Assembly: GCA_019455245.1 (NCBI GenBank)
Contig: JACFMR010000020.1
Span: 10,011-70,308, forward strand
Length of the DNA stretch: 60,298 nucleotides
Source of the DNA: Opitutaceae bacterium
Lineage (GTDB): Bacteria > Verrucomicrobiota > Verrucomicrobiia > Opitutales > Opitutaceae
Direction: 5' to 3'
The notes beneath the pieces are model-generated. The model saw only the letters and a list, made by a program, of their open reading frames with translations, was not told where the DNA came from and searched no databases. Position 1 is the stretch's first letter, and each line of letters starts with the position of its first letter. The translations under genes were made by a program, and so were the position numbers. Of the stretch, positions 29,104 through 37,328 are shown piece by piece.

Positions 29104-29180
29104 TGTAGGAGCCTGCTTGCAGGCGATTATTCTGCCTCTGTAACCGGAGGTTTATCATCGCTTGCAAGCAAGCTCCTACA
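29104..29180. repeat. Double-hairpin TGTAGGAGC repeat (REP-like)
   Basis: A 77-base element with inverted arms of 24 bases (22 match) at 29104-29127 and 29157-29180. The left arm starts TGTAGGAGCCTGCTTGC, the right arm (reversed) TGTAGGAGCTTGCTTGC. Each arm folds by itself: GCCTG-CTTG-CAGGC on the left, GCTTG-CTTG-CAAGC on the right. The two differences between the arms form one compensated base pair (C-G versus T-A) in the stem. The TGTAGGAGC start recalls the REP sequences of Pseudomonas. Confidence 0.8.
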
Positions 29181-29187
29181 AACCAAC

Positions 29188-29544
29188 TCAACCCTTGTGC
29201 CGGTTCTGCAGGATGAGCCGCAACGCCTCGGCGTTGTTGTGCTTCAGATCACGCGCCGCGAACAGCAGCGTCACGCGACCGGATTTCGCCCGCTCGCGCA
29301 GGGCCGCGAGCTGCGGCTCCTTGTCCCGCAACTCTGCCGCATAGCGCCGCAGCAACTCGGGCCACTTCGCCTCATCGTGCGCAAACCACTGCCGCAGTTC
29401 CGTGCTCGGCGCGAGATCGCGCGCCCACGCGTCGAGCTGCGCCGCGGTCTTGCTGACACCGCGCGGCCAGAGCCGGTCCACCAGCACCCGCCAGCCATCG
29501 CCCGCCGCGGGCGGATCGTAAATGCGCTTGGTCACGAAACCCAT
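29188..29544 (-). CDS. DUF488-family protein
   Basis: A 118-residue protein with the features of DUF488: RIYDPPAAGDGWRVLVDRLWPRGVSK near the N-terminus, LRQWFAHDEAKWPELLRRY in the middle, and VTLLFAARDLKHNNAEALRL at the end. The family has no settled function. It is followed by a DUF1304 gene upstream in the same direction (13 bases). Confidence 0.88.
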   Translation of the reverse strand: MGFVTKRIYDPPAAGDGWRVLVDRLWPRGVSKTAAQLDAWARDLAPSTELRQWFAHDEAKWPELLRRYAAELRDKEPQLAALRERAKSGRVTLLFAARDLKHNNAEALRLILQNRHKG

Positions 29545-29557
29545 CGGGCACCTCCGC

Positions 29558-29917
29558 TCACGCCGTCGCGCAAACCAATCCCAGCGCCACTGCGGCCGGG
29601 ACGGCCTGCACCCAGAGAATTTTCCGCCCGACCGTCGCTCCGCCGAAAATCCCCGCGACGATCACGCAGCCGAGAAAAAACACCTTGATGACGTGCCCCT
29701 CGCCGCCGGCCACGAGCCCCCAGACCAAACCCGCCGCGAGAAACCCGTTGTAGAGCCCTTGGTTCATCGCGAGCACCTTGGTCAGCTGCGCCTTTTCCTC
29801 CGTCAGCCCGAAAACGCGCCGGCCATACGGCTTCGTCCACAAGAACATCTCCAGCACGAGAAACCACAGATGCAACGCCGCCACCAGCCCCACCAGGATG
29901 TCCGCGGCGATTTTCAT
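29558..29917 (-). CDS. DUF1304-family small membrane protein
   Basis: The 119-residue product starts MKIAADILVGLVAALHLWFL at 29917 and has four membrane helices with the family segments FVLEMFLWT-like (LEMFLWTKPYGRRVFGL) and NQGLYNGFLAAGLVWG. A slightly longer start at 29953 is less likely. The function is unknown. It lies just upstream of the DUF488 gene and may be co-transcribed with it. Confidence 0.87.
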   Translation of the reverse strand: MKIAADILVGLVAALHLWFLVLEMFLWTKPYGRRVFGLTEEKAQLTKVLAMNQGLYNGFLAAGLVWGLVAGGEGHVIKVFFLGCVIVAGIFGGATVGRKILWVQAVPAAVALGLVCATA

Positions 29918-29962
29918 GCACCCAAAAAAATCCGGAACCGCCGTCTCATGCAACGCCGCAAA

Positions 29963-30436
29963 TCAAGCGGGCTTGCCCTCCGTAGGCCTGGCCGCGGAAG
30001 GCCGACGCGCAATCACCAGGTTCGCGGTCATGTCCTGCACAATCTTGCCGTGCTGGTTGAGCGTGCGGCAACGCAGCTTGATCACGCCGCGCTCCGGCCG
30101 GTGCGGCACGGGCTGCTTGTCCTCGATTTTCATTTCCACGCGCAGCCGGTCGCCCGGCAGCACGGGCCGCGGCCAGCGCAACGCCTCGATGCCCTGCCCG
30201 ATCACGCCGCCGTCGAGTTCCATGTCGCTGCGCACCATCAGCCGCATGCTGACCGCCGCCGTGTGCCAGCCGCTCGCGACCAGCTGACCGAACAACGTGC
30301 CCTGCGCCGCCACCGGATCGGTATGAAACGGCTGCGGATCGTATTCCCGGCCGAAGGCCATGATCTCCTCCGCCGTCACCTCATGCTCAGCGGTGTGAAA
30401 CCGGTCACCGATGCTCACGTCTTCAAAATAACGCAT
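29963..30436 (-). CDS. MaoC-like (R)-hydratase-fold protein
   Basis: The 157-residue protein begins MRYFEDVSIGDRF and contains the hot-dog-fold hydratase motif YDPQPFHTDPVAAQGTLFG, with the Asp and His expected for hydration of an enoyl-CoA, followed by LVASGWHTAAVSMRLM. Family members act on enoyl-CoA intermediates in fatty acid or related breakdown. The open frame extends further upstream through a poor-quality region; the ATG at 30436 gives the standard length. Confidence 0.85.
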   Translation of the reverse strand: MRYFEDVSIGDRFHTAEHEVTAEEIMAFGREYDPQPFHTDPVAAQGTLFGQLVASGWHTAAVSMRLMVRSDMELDGGVIGQGIEALRWPRPVLPGDRLRVEMKIEDKQPVPHRPERGVIKLRCRTLNQHGKIVQDMTANLVIARRPSAARPTEGKPA

Positions 30437-30539
30437 GCCCGGGAGCATGGCGGCTTTCGGCCGGATGTCCAATGCCCGCACTTGCCTTGGCCGGCATATT
30501 CTCGTTTGCAAAACCGGTCCGTCAGCTTTGGATGGCCGT

Positions 30540-30758
30540 GTGAGCACCGTGCAGGAGATCAAGACCGCCATTGCCCGGCTTCCCTTGGAGGAGCGGGCTC
30601 TTTTGGTGGCTGAATTGTGCGGATGGACCAACGACGCCTGGGATCGGCGGATGCAGGCCGACGCCGCGGCCGGCAAGTTCAACTCACTGAACGAGGATTC
30701 CTCCGCCTACGAACCCGGCCGCACCAAGCCGCTCGACGACATCCTGGAGCAGTCGTGA
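30540..30758 (+). CDS. Addiction-module antitoxin-like protein
   Basis: The 72-residue product from a GTG at 30540 begins VSTVQEIKTAIARLPLEERALLVAEL and contains WTNDAWDRRMQADAAAGKFNSL. This is the common pattern of small antitoxins paired with RelE/ParE toxins: a helical N-terminus followed by a flexible toxin-binding tail. It overlaps the toxin gene by four bases (GTGA). An ATG start further upstream is possible but the peptide there lacks protein character. Confidence 0.75.
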   Translation: MSTVQEIKTAIARLPLEERALLVAELCGWTNDAWDRRMQADAAAGKFNSLNEDSSAYEPGRTKPLDDILEQS

Positions 30759-31018
30759 AAATCGCCAGCCGCGGCACCGAAAAGTTCTGGCGGCTTTACC
30801 GGCAGTTGCCGGCTGAAGTAAAACTGGTTGCCCGCAAAAACTACCGGCTCTGGCAGGACAACGCATTTCACCCTTCGCTGCATTTCAAGCCCATCGGTCG
30901 CCCAAACTGGTCGGTCCGCGTCGGCGATCATTACCGGGCCATCGGCCGTTTCGTCGATCATGGCTTCATTTGGCAATGGATCGGCTCCCATGCCGATTAC
31001 GACCGGGAGTTTGGCTGA
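30755..31018 (+). CDS. RelE/ParE-superfamily toxin
   Basis: The 87-residue protein from the GTG at 30755 reads VKIASRGTEKFWRLYRQLP and then LHFKPIGRPNWSVRVGDHYRAIGRF, ending FIWQWIGSHADYDREFG. The HFKP...SVRVGDHYRAIGR core and the IGSHADYD end are typical of the RelE/ParE fold, in which toxins cut ribosome-bound mRNA or poison gyrase; which of the two cannot be told. The gene overlaps the antitoxin by four bases, as is usual for type II pairs. Confidence 0.82.
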   Translation: MKIASRGTEKFWRLYRQLPAEVKLVARKNYRLWQDNAFHPSLHFKPIGRPNWSVRVGDHYRAIGRFVDHGFIWQWIGSHADYDREFG

Positions 31019-31090
31019 ATCCTTTCCGCTGGTTTCGACCATTCCCGCAGTTGCCTCGGCCGGCTCCGGCGGTTTTCGTCCAAGTCATCC

Positions 31091-33445
31091 GTGGCCTCCC
31101 CCGCATCCAGCACCCTGACCGGCGTCGTCGAGCGCATCATCTTCTTCAACGAGGAGAACCACTACACCATCGCGGAATTCCGGCCCGACGCGAAAGGACG
31201 CGCCGTTGACGACGAGGCCGCGGACAAGGTCACCATCGTCGGCCCGCTGCCCGGCGTGGAATGCGGCGAGACGTTGCACCTGACCGGCGGCTGGACCCGT
31301 CACGCGCAGCACGGCGCGCAGTTCAAGGTCGCCGCGTTCAAGAGCGAGCTGCCGTCCTCCGTCTACGGCATCCGCAAGTACCTCGGCAGCGGCCTCGTGC
31401 CCGGCATCGGCAAGGTTTACGCCAACAAGATCGTCGATGCCTTCGGCGCCGACACGTTTCGCGTGCTCAGCGAGGAATCGGGCAAACTCCGCCACGTGGC
31501 CGGCATCGGCAAGAAACGCGCCGCCGCCATCAAGTCGGCCTGGGACGCCAAACGCACCGAGCGCGAGCTCTACATCTTTCTCCAGACCTACGGCGTCACG
31601 CCGTCGCAATGCGTCAAGCTCGTCAACCGCTTCGGCGCCGACGCGAAACGCATCCTCATGTCGGAGCCCTACCGCGTGGCGCGCGAGATCGACGGCATCG
31701 GCTTCAAGACCGCCGACCGCATCGCGATCAACCTCGGATTCGCCAACGACGCCCCGCCGCGCCTCGACGCCGGCATCCTCTACGCGCTCGAAACCCTGCA
31801 GGAGGAAGGCCACACCGCCTTTCGCGAGGCCGATCTGCGGGACCACACCGCACTGCTGCTCGAAACCGAGGCGCGCTTTGTCGAATCGCGCCTCGCCGCA
31901 CTCGTCGAAAACAAATCCTTGGTGCGGCAGCCTGTAGCCGGGGTCGCCGACCCCGGTCCGGGCTCATCGAGCCCGGCTACAACCAACCCGCTCCCCGGCT
32001 CCGGCCTCATCCAGCTCCCGCACAACGACCGCGCCGAACAGAAGATCGCCGACGTCATTCACCGCCTCAACCGCGTGTCCAGCGGCCTGCCGGCGATCAA
32101 GGTCGACGCCGCCGTGCGCTGGGCCGAGGAGAAGGCCGGTTTCGCCTATCACGAACTGCAACGCGCCGCGCTCCGCGCCGCGCTCACCAGCAAGGCCTCC
32201 GTCATCACCGGCGGACCCGGCACGGGCAAGACGACCATCCTGCGCGCGCTGGTGGAAATTCTCCGCGCCAAGAAGGTGCGCCTGCATCTCGCCGCGCCCA
32301 CCGGCCGCGCCGCGCAGCGCCTCGCCGAGACCACCGGCGGCTTCGCCTCCACCATCCACCGCCTGCTGAAATACGATCCCGCCAAGGGCGGTTTTGTGGC
32401 CAACGAATCGTCGCCGCTCGCCACCGATTTTCTCGTCGTGGACGAAGCCTCGATGCTCGACGCCCGCCTCGCCGCCGCGCTCTTCCAGGCCGTGCCCGCC
32501 CGCGCGCACCTGCTCCTCGTCGGCGACACCGACCAGCTCCCCAGCGTCGGCGCCGGCAATGTCCTCAAGGACATCATCGCCGTCAGTGCTCAGGTCTCAG
32601 GTTTCAGCTCTCAGGCCTCCGCCCTCCGTCCCGAACTCCAATCTCCGAACTCCGGGCTCCGAGCTCACACCCTCCCCGTCACCCGCCTCAATGTCATCTA
32701 CCGGCAGCAGGGCCAAAGCCAGATCGTGACGACCGCGCACGCCATCAACGCCGGCGATCCCTCGCTCCCGGCCGTGTTGCCCGACGTCGCCGCCGCGCAG
32801 GTCTGGTCCGATCTCAACTTCATCGCCGCGACCGACGCCGAGGATTGCGTCAACAAGGTCATCCGGCTCTGCACCGAGTTCATCCCGCACATGCTCAAAT
32901 GGCCGCACCCGATCAACGACGTGCAGGTGCTCGCGCCGATGCACAAGGGCGTGGCCGGCGTGGCCAACCTCAACCTCCGGCTGCAGGCCGCGCTCAACCC
33001 CCACGCCACCGGCCTCCGCTTCGGCGCCGGCGAGTTCCGCCCCGGCGACAAGCTCATCCAGCTGCGCAACAACTACGACAAAAACCTCTTCAACGGCGAC
33101 ATCGGCACCGTCACCGCGATCGACGCCACCGGCGGCACGTTGACCGCCGATTTCGACGGCGACGTGCACACCTTCGACCGCGGCGAAGCCGGAGACCTCG
33201 CCCCTGCCTACGCCATCAGCATCCACAAGTCGCAGGGCAGCGAATACCCCGTCGTCATCGTGCCGCTGCTGAAGGCGCATTTCATGATGCTGCAGCGGAA
33301 CCTGATCTACACGGCGATCACCCGCGGCCGCAAAAAGGTCTTCCTCGTCGGCGAACCCGCCGCCTACGCCATGGCCGTGCGCAACAACGAGTCGCGCCAG
33401 CGCATCACGCACCTCCGCGAAAAACTTCAGGCGAACACGGCCTGA
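31091..33445 (+). CDS. RecD2-like ATP-dependent DNA helicase with two repeat-derived insertions
   Basis: The 784-residue product is a RecD2/YrrC-type superfamily 1 helicase, a 5'-3' helicase used in repair independently of RecBC. It has N-terminal OB and helix-hairpin-helix regions (GTLGSGLVPGIGKVY-like, HVAGIGKKRAAAI, IDGIGFKTADRIA). Walker A is GGPGTGKTT near residue 375, DEAS is the Walker B-like motif, motif III is GDTDQLPSVGAGNVL, and the late motifs are AISIHKSQGSEYPVV and YTAITRGRKKV. Residues 281-297 are encoded by a palindromic repeat, and residues 498-526 by a second insertion of repeat-like DNA. Both keep the frame. The GTG at 31091 is the start. Confidence 0.88.
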   Translation: MASPASSTLTGVVERIIFFNEENHYTIAEFRPDAKGRAVDDEAADKVTIVGPLPGVECGETLHLTGGWTRHAQHGAQFKVAAFKSELPSSVYGIRKYLGSGLVPGIGKVYANKIVDAFGADTFRVLSEESGKLRHVAGIGKKRAAAIKSAWDAKRTERELYIFLQTYGVTPSQCVKLVNRFGADAKRILMSEPYRVAREIDGIGFKTADRIAINLGFANDAPPRLDAGILYALETLQEEGHTAFREADLRDHTALLLETEARFVESRLAALVENKSLVRQPVAGVADPGPGSSSPATTNPLPGSGLIQLPHNDRAEQKIADVIHRLNRVSSGLPAIKVDAAVRWAEEKAGFAYHELQRAALRAALTSKASVITGGPGTGKTTILRALVEILRAKKVRLHLAAPTGRAAQRLAETTGGFASTIHRLLKYDPAKGGFVANESSPLATDFLVVDEASMLDARLAAALFQAVPARAHLLLVGDTDQLPSVGAGNVLKDIIAVSAQVSGFSSQASALRPELQSPNSGLRAHTLPVTRLNVIYRQQGQSQIVTTAHAINAGDPSLPAVLPDVAAAQVWSDLNFIAATDAEDCVNKVIRLCTEFIPHMLKWPHPINDVQVLAPMHKGVAGVANLNLRLQAALNPHATGLRFGAGEFRPGDKLIQLRNNYDKNLFNGDIGTVTAIDATGGTLTADFDGDVHTFDRGEAGDLAPAYAISIHKSQGSEYPVVIVPLLKAHFMMLQRNLIYTAITRGRKKVFLVGEPAAYAMAVRNNESRQRITHLREKLQANTA
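31933..31981. repeat. Double-hairpin repeat inserted in frame in the RecD2-like gene
   Basis: A 49-base element with perfect inverted ends TGTAGCCGGG and CCCGGCTACA. Two hairpins sit inside: CCGGGGTCG with CGACCCCGG around one base, and CCGGGCTC with GAGCCCGG around ATC. It has the architecture of the intergenic element at 27048-27124 and shares GGTCGCCGACCCCG with it. It codes for VAGVADPGPGSSSPAT in the helicase, between the accessory region and the motor domain. Confidence 0.85.
32582..32668 (+). other. Second in-frame insertion within the RecD2-like gene
   Basis: Between DIIA and LPVTRLNVIYRQ, where family members normally go nearly straight from one to the other, the gene encodes an extra stretch of about 29 residues (SAQVSGFSSQASALRPELQS...). 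The DNA is built from short tandem-like words: CTCAGGTCTCAGG, TTTCAGCTCTCAGG, GAACTCCAATCTCCG and GAACTCCGGGCTCCGAGCTC. It contrasts with the neighbouring codon use. I judge it an insertion by comparing with the normal RecD2 layout from memory. Confidence 0.6.
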
Positions 33446-33583
33446 TTCATCCCTGTCGCACCGAAGCCCCGGGACAGGCCGGGCCGATCTGCAACAAACC
33501 CGGAGGACGCAGCTCATCCGTCCTGACCGCCGGCTTGCTCCGCCGCCGATCAAACCTATCCTGCCGGCAACCTACCCCGCCCC

Positions 33584-34117
33584 ATGAGCGACGAATCCCT
33601 CATCCCCGTTGAACGCATTCAAAGCCGCATCCTCGTGCTGCGAGGACAGCGGGTCGTGATGGATCACGACCTCGCGAATTTGTACGGTGTAACGACCAAG
33701 CGATTGCTCGAGCAGGTGAGACGCAACCTGAAACGTTTCCCCGTAGATTTCTGTTTTCAGCTTGATCGACAGGAGGTTGCAAACTTGCGGTCGCAAATTG
33801 CGACCGCAAGTGGCGAACACGGCGGCCGGCGCACACTGCCCTGGGCCTTCACCGAGCACGGCGCCATCATGGCCGCAAATGTCCTCAACAGTGACGCCGC
33901 GGTCGAGATGAGCGTCCATGTCGTGCGCGCGTTCATCCGTCTGCGCCAGCTCATGATCAACCACAAGGTGCTCGCGGGCAAACTGGCCGAGCTTGATGCC
34001 CGCCTCGGGGAACATGACGAACAACTGGCCGCCATCGTGGCTGCCATTCGCCAGCTGACGACGCCGGACGCCCCCACCCACGGCCGCAAGATGGGCTTTC
34101 ACCAAGGCAACCGATAA
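33584..34117 (+). CDS. ORF6N-domain protein
   Basis: A 177-residue protein with the phage-related ORF6N domain: LRGQRVVMDHDLANLYGVTTKRLLEQVRRN, then FPVDFCFQL and LPWAFTEHGAIMAANVLNS. The remaining third is helical (LAGKLAELDARLGEHDEQLA). Such proteins are found in phages and as lone chromosomal genes and bind DNA or act as regulators. No other phage genes are nearby. The function here is unknown. Confidence 0.85.
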   Translation: MSDESLIPVERIQSRILVLRGQRVVMDHDLANLYGVTTKRLLEQVRRNLKRFPVDFCFQLDRQEVANLRSQIATASGEHGGRRTLPWAFTEHGAIMAANVLNSDAAVEMSVHVVRAFIRLRQLMINHKVLAGKLAELDARLGEHDEQLAAIVAAIRQLTTPDAPTHGRKMGFHQGNR

Positions 34118-34335
34118 GCGGAACCGGCCGGCGCGGAGGCCGGCCCTCCACCGCGGGGCCGAATTCGATCCATGGGGATGATTCTGCTTCGATGCTCCAG
34201 CGGTTGACCCGTCGCTCGGTCCCACCATCCATCCGGCCGGTCCGCCGTCCATCCCCGCGCACGGGCGCTTGATCGCTGACGGCTTGGCAGGGCCGTCGGC
34301 GTGGCTATGGTCGGAACCTCAAGTTTATCCTCCCC

Positions 34336-35718
34336 ATGAAATTCAAACTCCCGTTCGCGCTGCTTGGTGCAGCGCTCCTGTTCGCCAGCCCCGCCCTGCA
34401 CGCCGCCGCCGCGGCCGCCGAAGGCTTCACCCACGTCAGGACTGTCGGCGCCGTCGACGAATACACCCATGATCGCAACGGCCTGCAGGTCCTGCTCATG
34501 TCCGACCGCTCCGTGCCGGTCGTCACCTTCATGGTCACCTACCGCGTCGGTTCGCGCAACGAGGTCACCGGCACCACCGGCGCCACCCACCTGCTCGAAC
34601 ACCTGATGTTCAAGGGCACGCCCAACCACAACCGCGAAAAGGGCAACAACATCGACCAGGTGCTCGAGGCCATCGGCGCCAACTACAACGCCACCACCTG
34701 GCTCGACCGCACCAACTACTACGCCGAGATCGGCAGCGAACATCTCGATACCTACATGGCCATCGAGGCCGACCGCATGCGCAACCTCTGGCTGCGCGAC
34801 TCCGACCGCCAGCCCGAGATGACCGTCGTGCGCAACGAATTCGACATCGGGGAGAACAATCCCATCGAGGCGCTCGACAAGGAAATGACCGCCGTCGCCT
34901 ACCTCGCCCACCCCTACCACCACAGCACCATCGGCTGGCGTTCCGACATCGAGAACGTGGCGATCGAAAAGCTGAAGGAATTCTACGACACCTTCTACTG
35001 GCCCGACAATTCCACCGTCACGATCATCGGCGACTTCGATCCCGCCGCGGCCTTGCAGCTCGTGGACAAATACTACGGCGCCTTCTCCAAGGCCCCGCAG
35101 CCGATCCCGCAGGTTTACACCGTCGAGCCCGAACAGACCGGCCAGCGCCGCGTGACCGTCAAGCGCGCCGGCCAGCTCGGCGTCGTCGGCGTGGCGTTCA
35201 AGAGCCCCGCCGCGCGCCACCCCGACCAGGCGGCCCTGCAGGTGCTCGGCAGCATCCTCGCCGACGGCAAGAACAGCCGGCTCTACCGCGCGCTCACCGA
35301 CCAATCGTTGACCACGAGCGTCTCCGACTACGTCGGATTCTTCCACGATCCGTCGCTGCTCAACCTCTGGGCCAACCTCGCGCCCGATGTCCCCCACACC
35401 CGGGTCGAGGCAATCATCTTCGCCGAGGTCGAACGCCTCAAACGCGACGGCGTCACCGCCGCCGAGGTCTCCGCCGCGGTCAACAAGAAGCTCGCCGACA
35501 TCGCCTACGCGCGCGACGGCTCCTTCGCCATCGCCAGCAGCATCAACGAGTGCATCGCCGCCGGCGACTGGACGCTCTACTACACGCTCGAGGACGCCTA
35601 CCGCACGGTCACCGCCGCGGACGTGCAACGCGTCGCCAACCGCTACCTCAACGAGAACCAGAGCGTCGTCGGCTGGTTCATCCCGCTCGTGCCCGCCGAA
35701 ACCGTCGCGCAAAAATAA
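34336..35718 (+). CDS. M16-family zinc metalloprotease, catalytic subunit
   Basis: The 460-residue protein has a signal peptide (about residues 1-24, ending LHAAA) and the inverted zinc motif HLLEH (H85, E88, H89), with the downstream acidic helix of the active site. The second half (VVGVAFKSPAARHPDQAALQVLGSIL..., SRLYRAL) is the non-catalytic M16 domain. This is the classic two-domain pitrilysin/insulinase-like protease, exported to the periplasm. It is paired with the non-catalytic gene 17 bases downstream. Confidence 0.9.
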   Translation: MKFKLPFALLGAALLFASPALHAAAAAAEGFTHVRTVGAVDEYTHDRNGLQVLLMSDRSVPVVTFMVTYRVGSRNEVTGTTGATHLLEHLMFKGTPNHNREKGNNIDQVLEAIGANYNATTWLDRTNYYAEIGSEHLDTYMAIEADRMRNLWLRDSDRQPEMTVVRNEFDIGENNPIEALDKEMTAVAYLAHPYHHSTIGWRSDIENVAIEKLKEFYDTFYWPDNSTVTIIGDFDPAAALQLVDKYYGAFSKAPQPIPQVYTVEPEQTGQRRVTVKRAGQLGVVGVAFKSPAARHPDQAALQVLGSILADGKNSRLYRALTDQSLTTSVSDYVGFFHDPSLLNLWANLAPDVPHTRVEAIIFAEVERLKRDGVTAAEVSAAVNKKLADIAYARDGSFAIASSINECIAAGDWTLYYTLEDAYRTVTAADVQRVANRYLNENQSVVGWFIPLVPAETVAQK

Positions 35719-35735
35719 TCTTCCGATCTTCCCCC

Positions 35736-37067
35736 ATGAAAACGCTTCGCTTCCTCCTCCTGCTCGCCGCGGTCACCCTGCCCGGGCTCTACGCCGGCAT
35801 CGCCGAAAACATCGTGCGTGAGCGCATCCACGGCATCGACGTCCTCACGCTGCCGACCGGCGTGAAAAACGTCGTCACCCTCAAGGGCACCCTCCCGCTC
35901 GGCCACGCCGCCGCGCCGGCCGACAACCCCGCGCTCGCCTACCTGACCGGCAGCATGCTCGACAAGGGCACCGTCGCCCACGACAAGTTCGCCATCGCCG
36001 GGCAACTCGAAAGCGTGGGCGCCGCCCTGACCTTCGGCGTCGGCACCGAAACCCTCGCCATCAACGGCAAATGCCTGACCAAGGACGTGCCGCTCGTCCT
36101 CGCACTGCTCGCCGAGCAGCTTCGCTCGCCCGCGTTTTCCGCCGAGGAATTCGACAAGGTGAAAAAGCACTACATCGGCACGCTGCGCCAGGCGCTCGAC
36201 AACACCAACACGCAGGCCGCCGACGCCTTCACCCGCGCCGTCTTTCCCTTCGGTCATCCCAACCGCAAGGTCCCGACCACCGAGTTGATCGAGGCCGTCG
36301 AGCGCACCACGCTCGACGAGGTCAAAGCCTTCCACGCCGAATACTACGGCCCCGCGCATCTCGTGCTCATTCTCGTGGGCGATGTGGACGCGACCGCAGT
36401 CGGCACCGAGATCACCAAATCGTTCGCCGGCTGGACCGGCGGCAAGCTGCCCGCCATTCCCGCCGTGGCCGGTGGCAACGTCGACGCCGCGCGCGACCAG
36501 ACGGTCTTCATGGCCGACAAGACCAACGTCACCGTCGTGCTCGGCCAGGCTTCCGGTCTGCGCTACAGCGATCCCGACTCGCTCGCGTTGCGCGTCGGCA
36601 CCGACATCCTCGGCGGCGGTTTCAGCGCCCGGCTGATGGGCAACGTGCGCGACAAGGAAGGCCTCACCTACGGCATCTACGGTTTCATGACCGGCGACAA
36701 CCTGCGCGACGGCGACTGGCGCATCTGGGCCAATTTCTCACCCGACCTGCTCGACCAGGGCATCGTCTCCACCCGCCGCGAGCTGGACAAGTGGCACCGC
36801 GAAGGCGTCACCGCCGCGGAACTCGCCCAGCGCAAATCCGGCCTCAGTGGCGACTACAAGGTCGGCCTCTCCACCACCGACGGCATGGCCGGTGCCATCC
36901 TTAACACCCTCCAGCGCGGCTATGAACTCACCTGGCTCGACGAATATCCCGCCGCCCTCCACGCCCTCACGCTCGATCAAGTCAACGGTGCCATCAAAAA
37001 GCACCTCGACCCGGCCAAGATGGTCCTGATCAAGACCGGCACCGTCACCGACTCATCCGGAAAATAA
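35736..37067 (+). CDS. M16-family protein, non-catalytic partner
   Basis: The 443-residue product starts MKTLRFLLLLAAVTLPGLYA, a signal peptide, and has the M16 fold, but at the zinc-site position it reads ALAYLTGSMLDKGT, without the HxxEH ligands. Partners of this type form heterodimers with the catalytic subunit, as in mitochondrial processing peptidase and the PqqL-like pairs of bacteria. The second half carries the usual GGFSARLMGNVRDKEGLTYGIYG. The frame is open further upstream into the preceding gene; the ATG at 35736 is the natural start. Confidence 0.9.
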   Translation: MKTLRFLLLLAAVTLPGLYAGIAENIVRERIHGIDVLTLPTGVKNVVTLKGTLPLGHAAAPADNPALAYLTGSMLDKGTVAHDKFAIAGQLESVGAALTFGVGTETLAINGKCLTKDVPLVLALLAEQLRSPAFSAEEFDKVKKHYIGTLRQALDNTNTQAADAFTRAVFPFGHPNRKVPTTELIEAVERTTLDEVKAFHAEYYGPAHLVLILVGDVDATAVGTEITKSFAGWTGGKLPAIPAVAGGNVDAARDQTVFMADKTNVTVVLGQASGLRYSDPDSLALRVGTDILGGGFSARLMGNVRDKEGLTYGIYGFMTGDNLRDGDWRIWANFSPDLLDQGIVSTRRELDKWHREGVTAAELAQRKSGLSGDYKVGLSTTDGMAGAILNTLQRGYELTWLDEYPAALHALTLDQVNGAIKKHLDPAKMVLIKTGTVTDSSGK

Positions 37068-37078
37068 TACCAATCGCC

Positions 37079-37176
37079 TGTAGCTTTTGAACCATTGGAG
37101 GGCCCGCCTCCGCGCGGGCCGCCAAGCGTGGTCTCCGGCATCAACCACTTTGTCGCTGCGCTCCAAAGCGGCTACA
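37079..37176. repeat. Double-hairpin repeat bounded by TGTAGC...GCTACA
   Basis: After the M16 operon a 98-base element begins TGTAGC and ends GCTACA. Inside are two hairpins: GGCCCGC with GCGGGCC at 37101-37120, and CCACTTTG facing CAAAGCGG near 37145-37173 (one G-T pair). The architecture matches the elements at 27048, 29104 and 31933. The left hairpin (GGAGGGCCCGCCTCCGC) has a close relative at about 34126-34150, where the same bases appear reversed. Confidence 0.65.
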
Positions 37177-37246
37177 ATTCAACATAAACGGCTTTAAGGT
37201 AGCGGAAATCGAGCGGTCTGCATTCTGACATCGCCCATCACCCATC

Positions 37247-37277
37247 ACTCCCGCCGAAAACCCGGCGGGAGTTTTTT
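37247..37277 (+). terminator. Rho-independent terminator of the M16 operon
   Basis: A ten-base perfect stem ACTCCCGCCG / CGGCGGGAGT with an AAAACC loop is followed by six T residues. It lies about 180 bases after the second M16 gene and 52 bases before the ABC importer gene. Confidence 0.9.
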
Positions 37278-37328
37278 GTCGCTCCCAACCGGCGCGCCCG
37301 TTGACTGACGCGCAAGTCCCCCGCGCCC

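Noticed and set aside
33584..34117. Prophage around the ORF6N gene
   Set aside because: No integrase, structural or lysis genes lie nearby; the gene is flanked by ordinary chromosomal genes.
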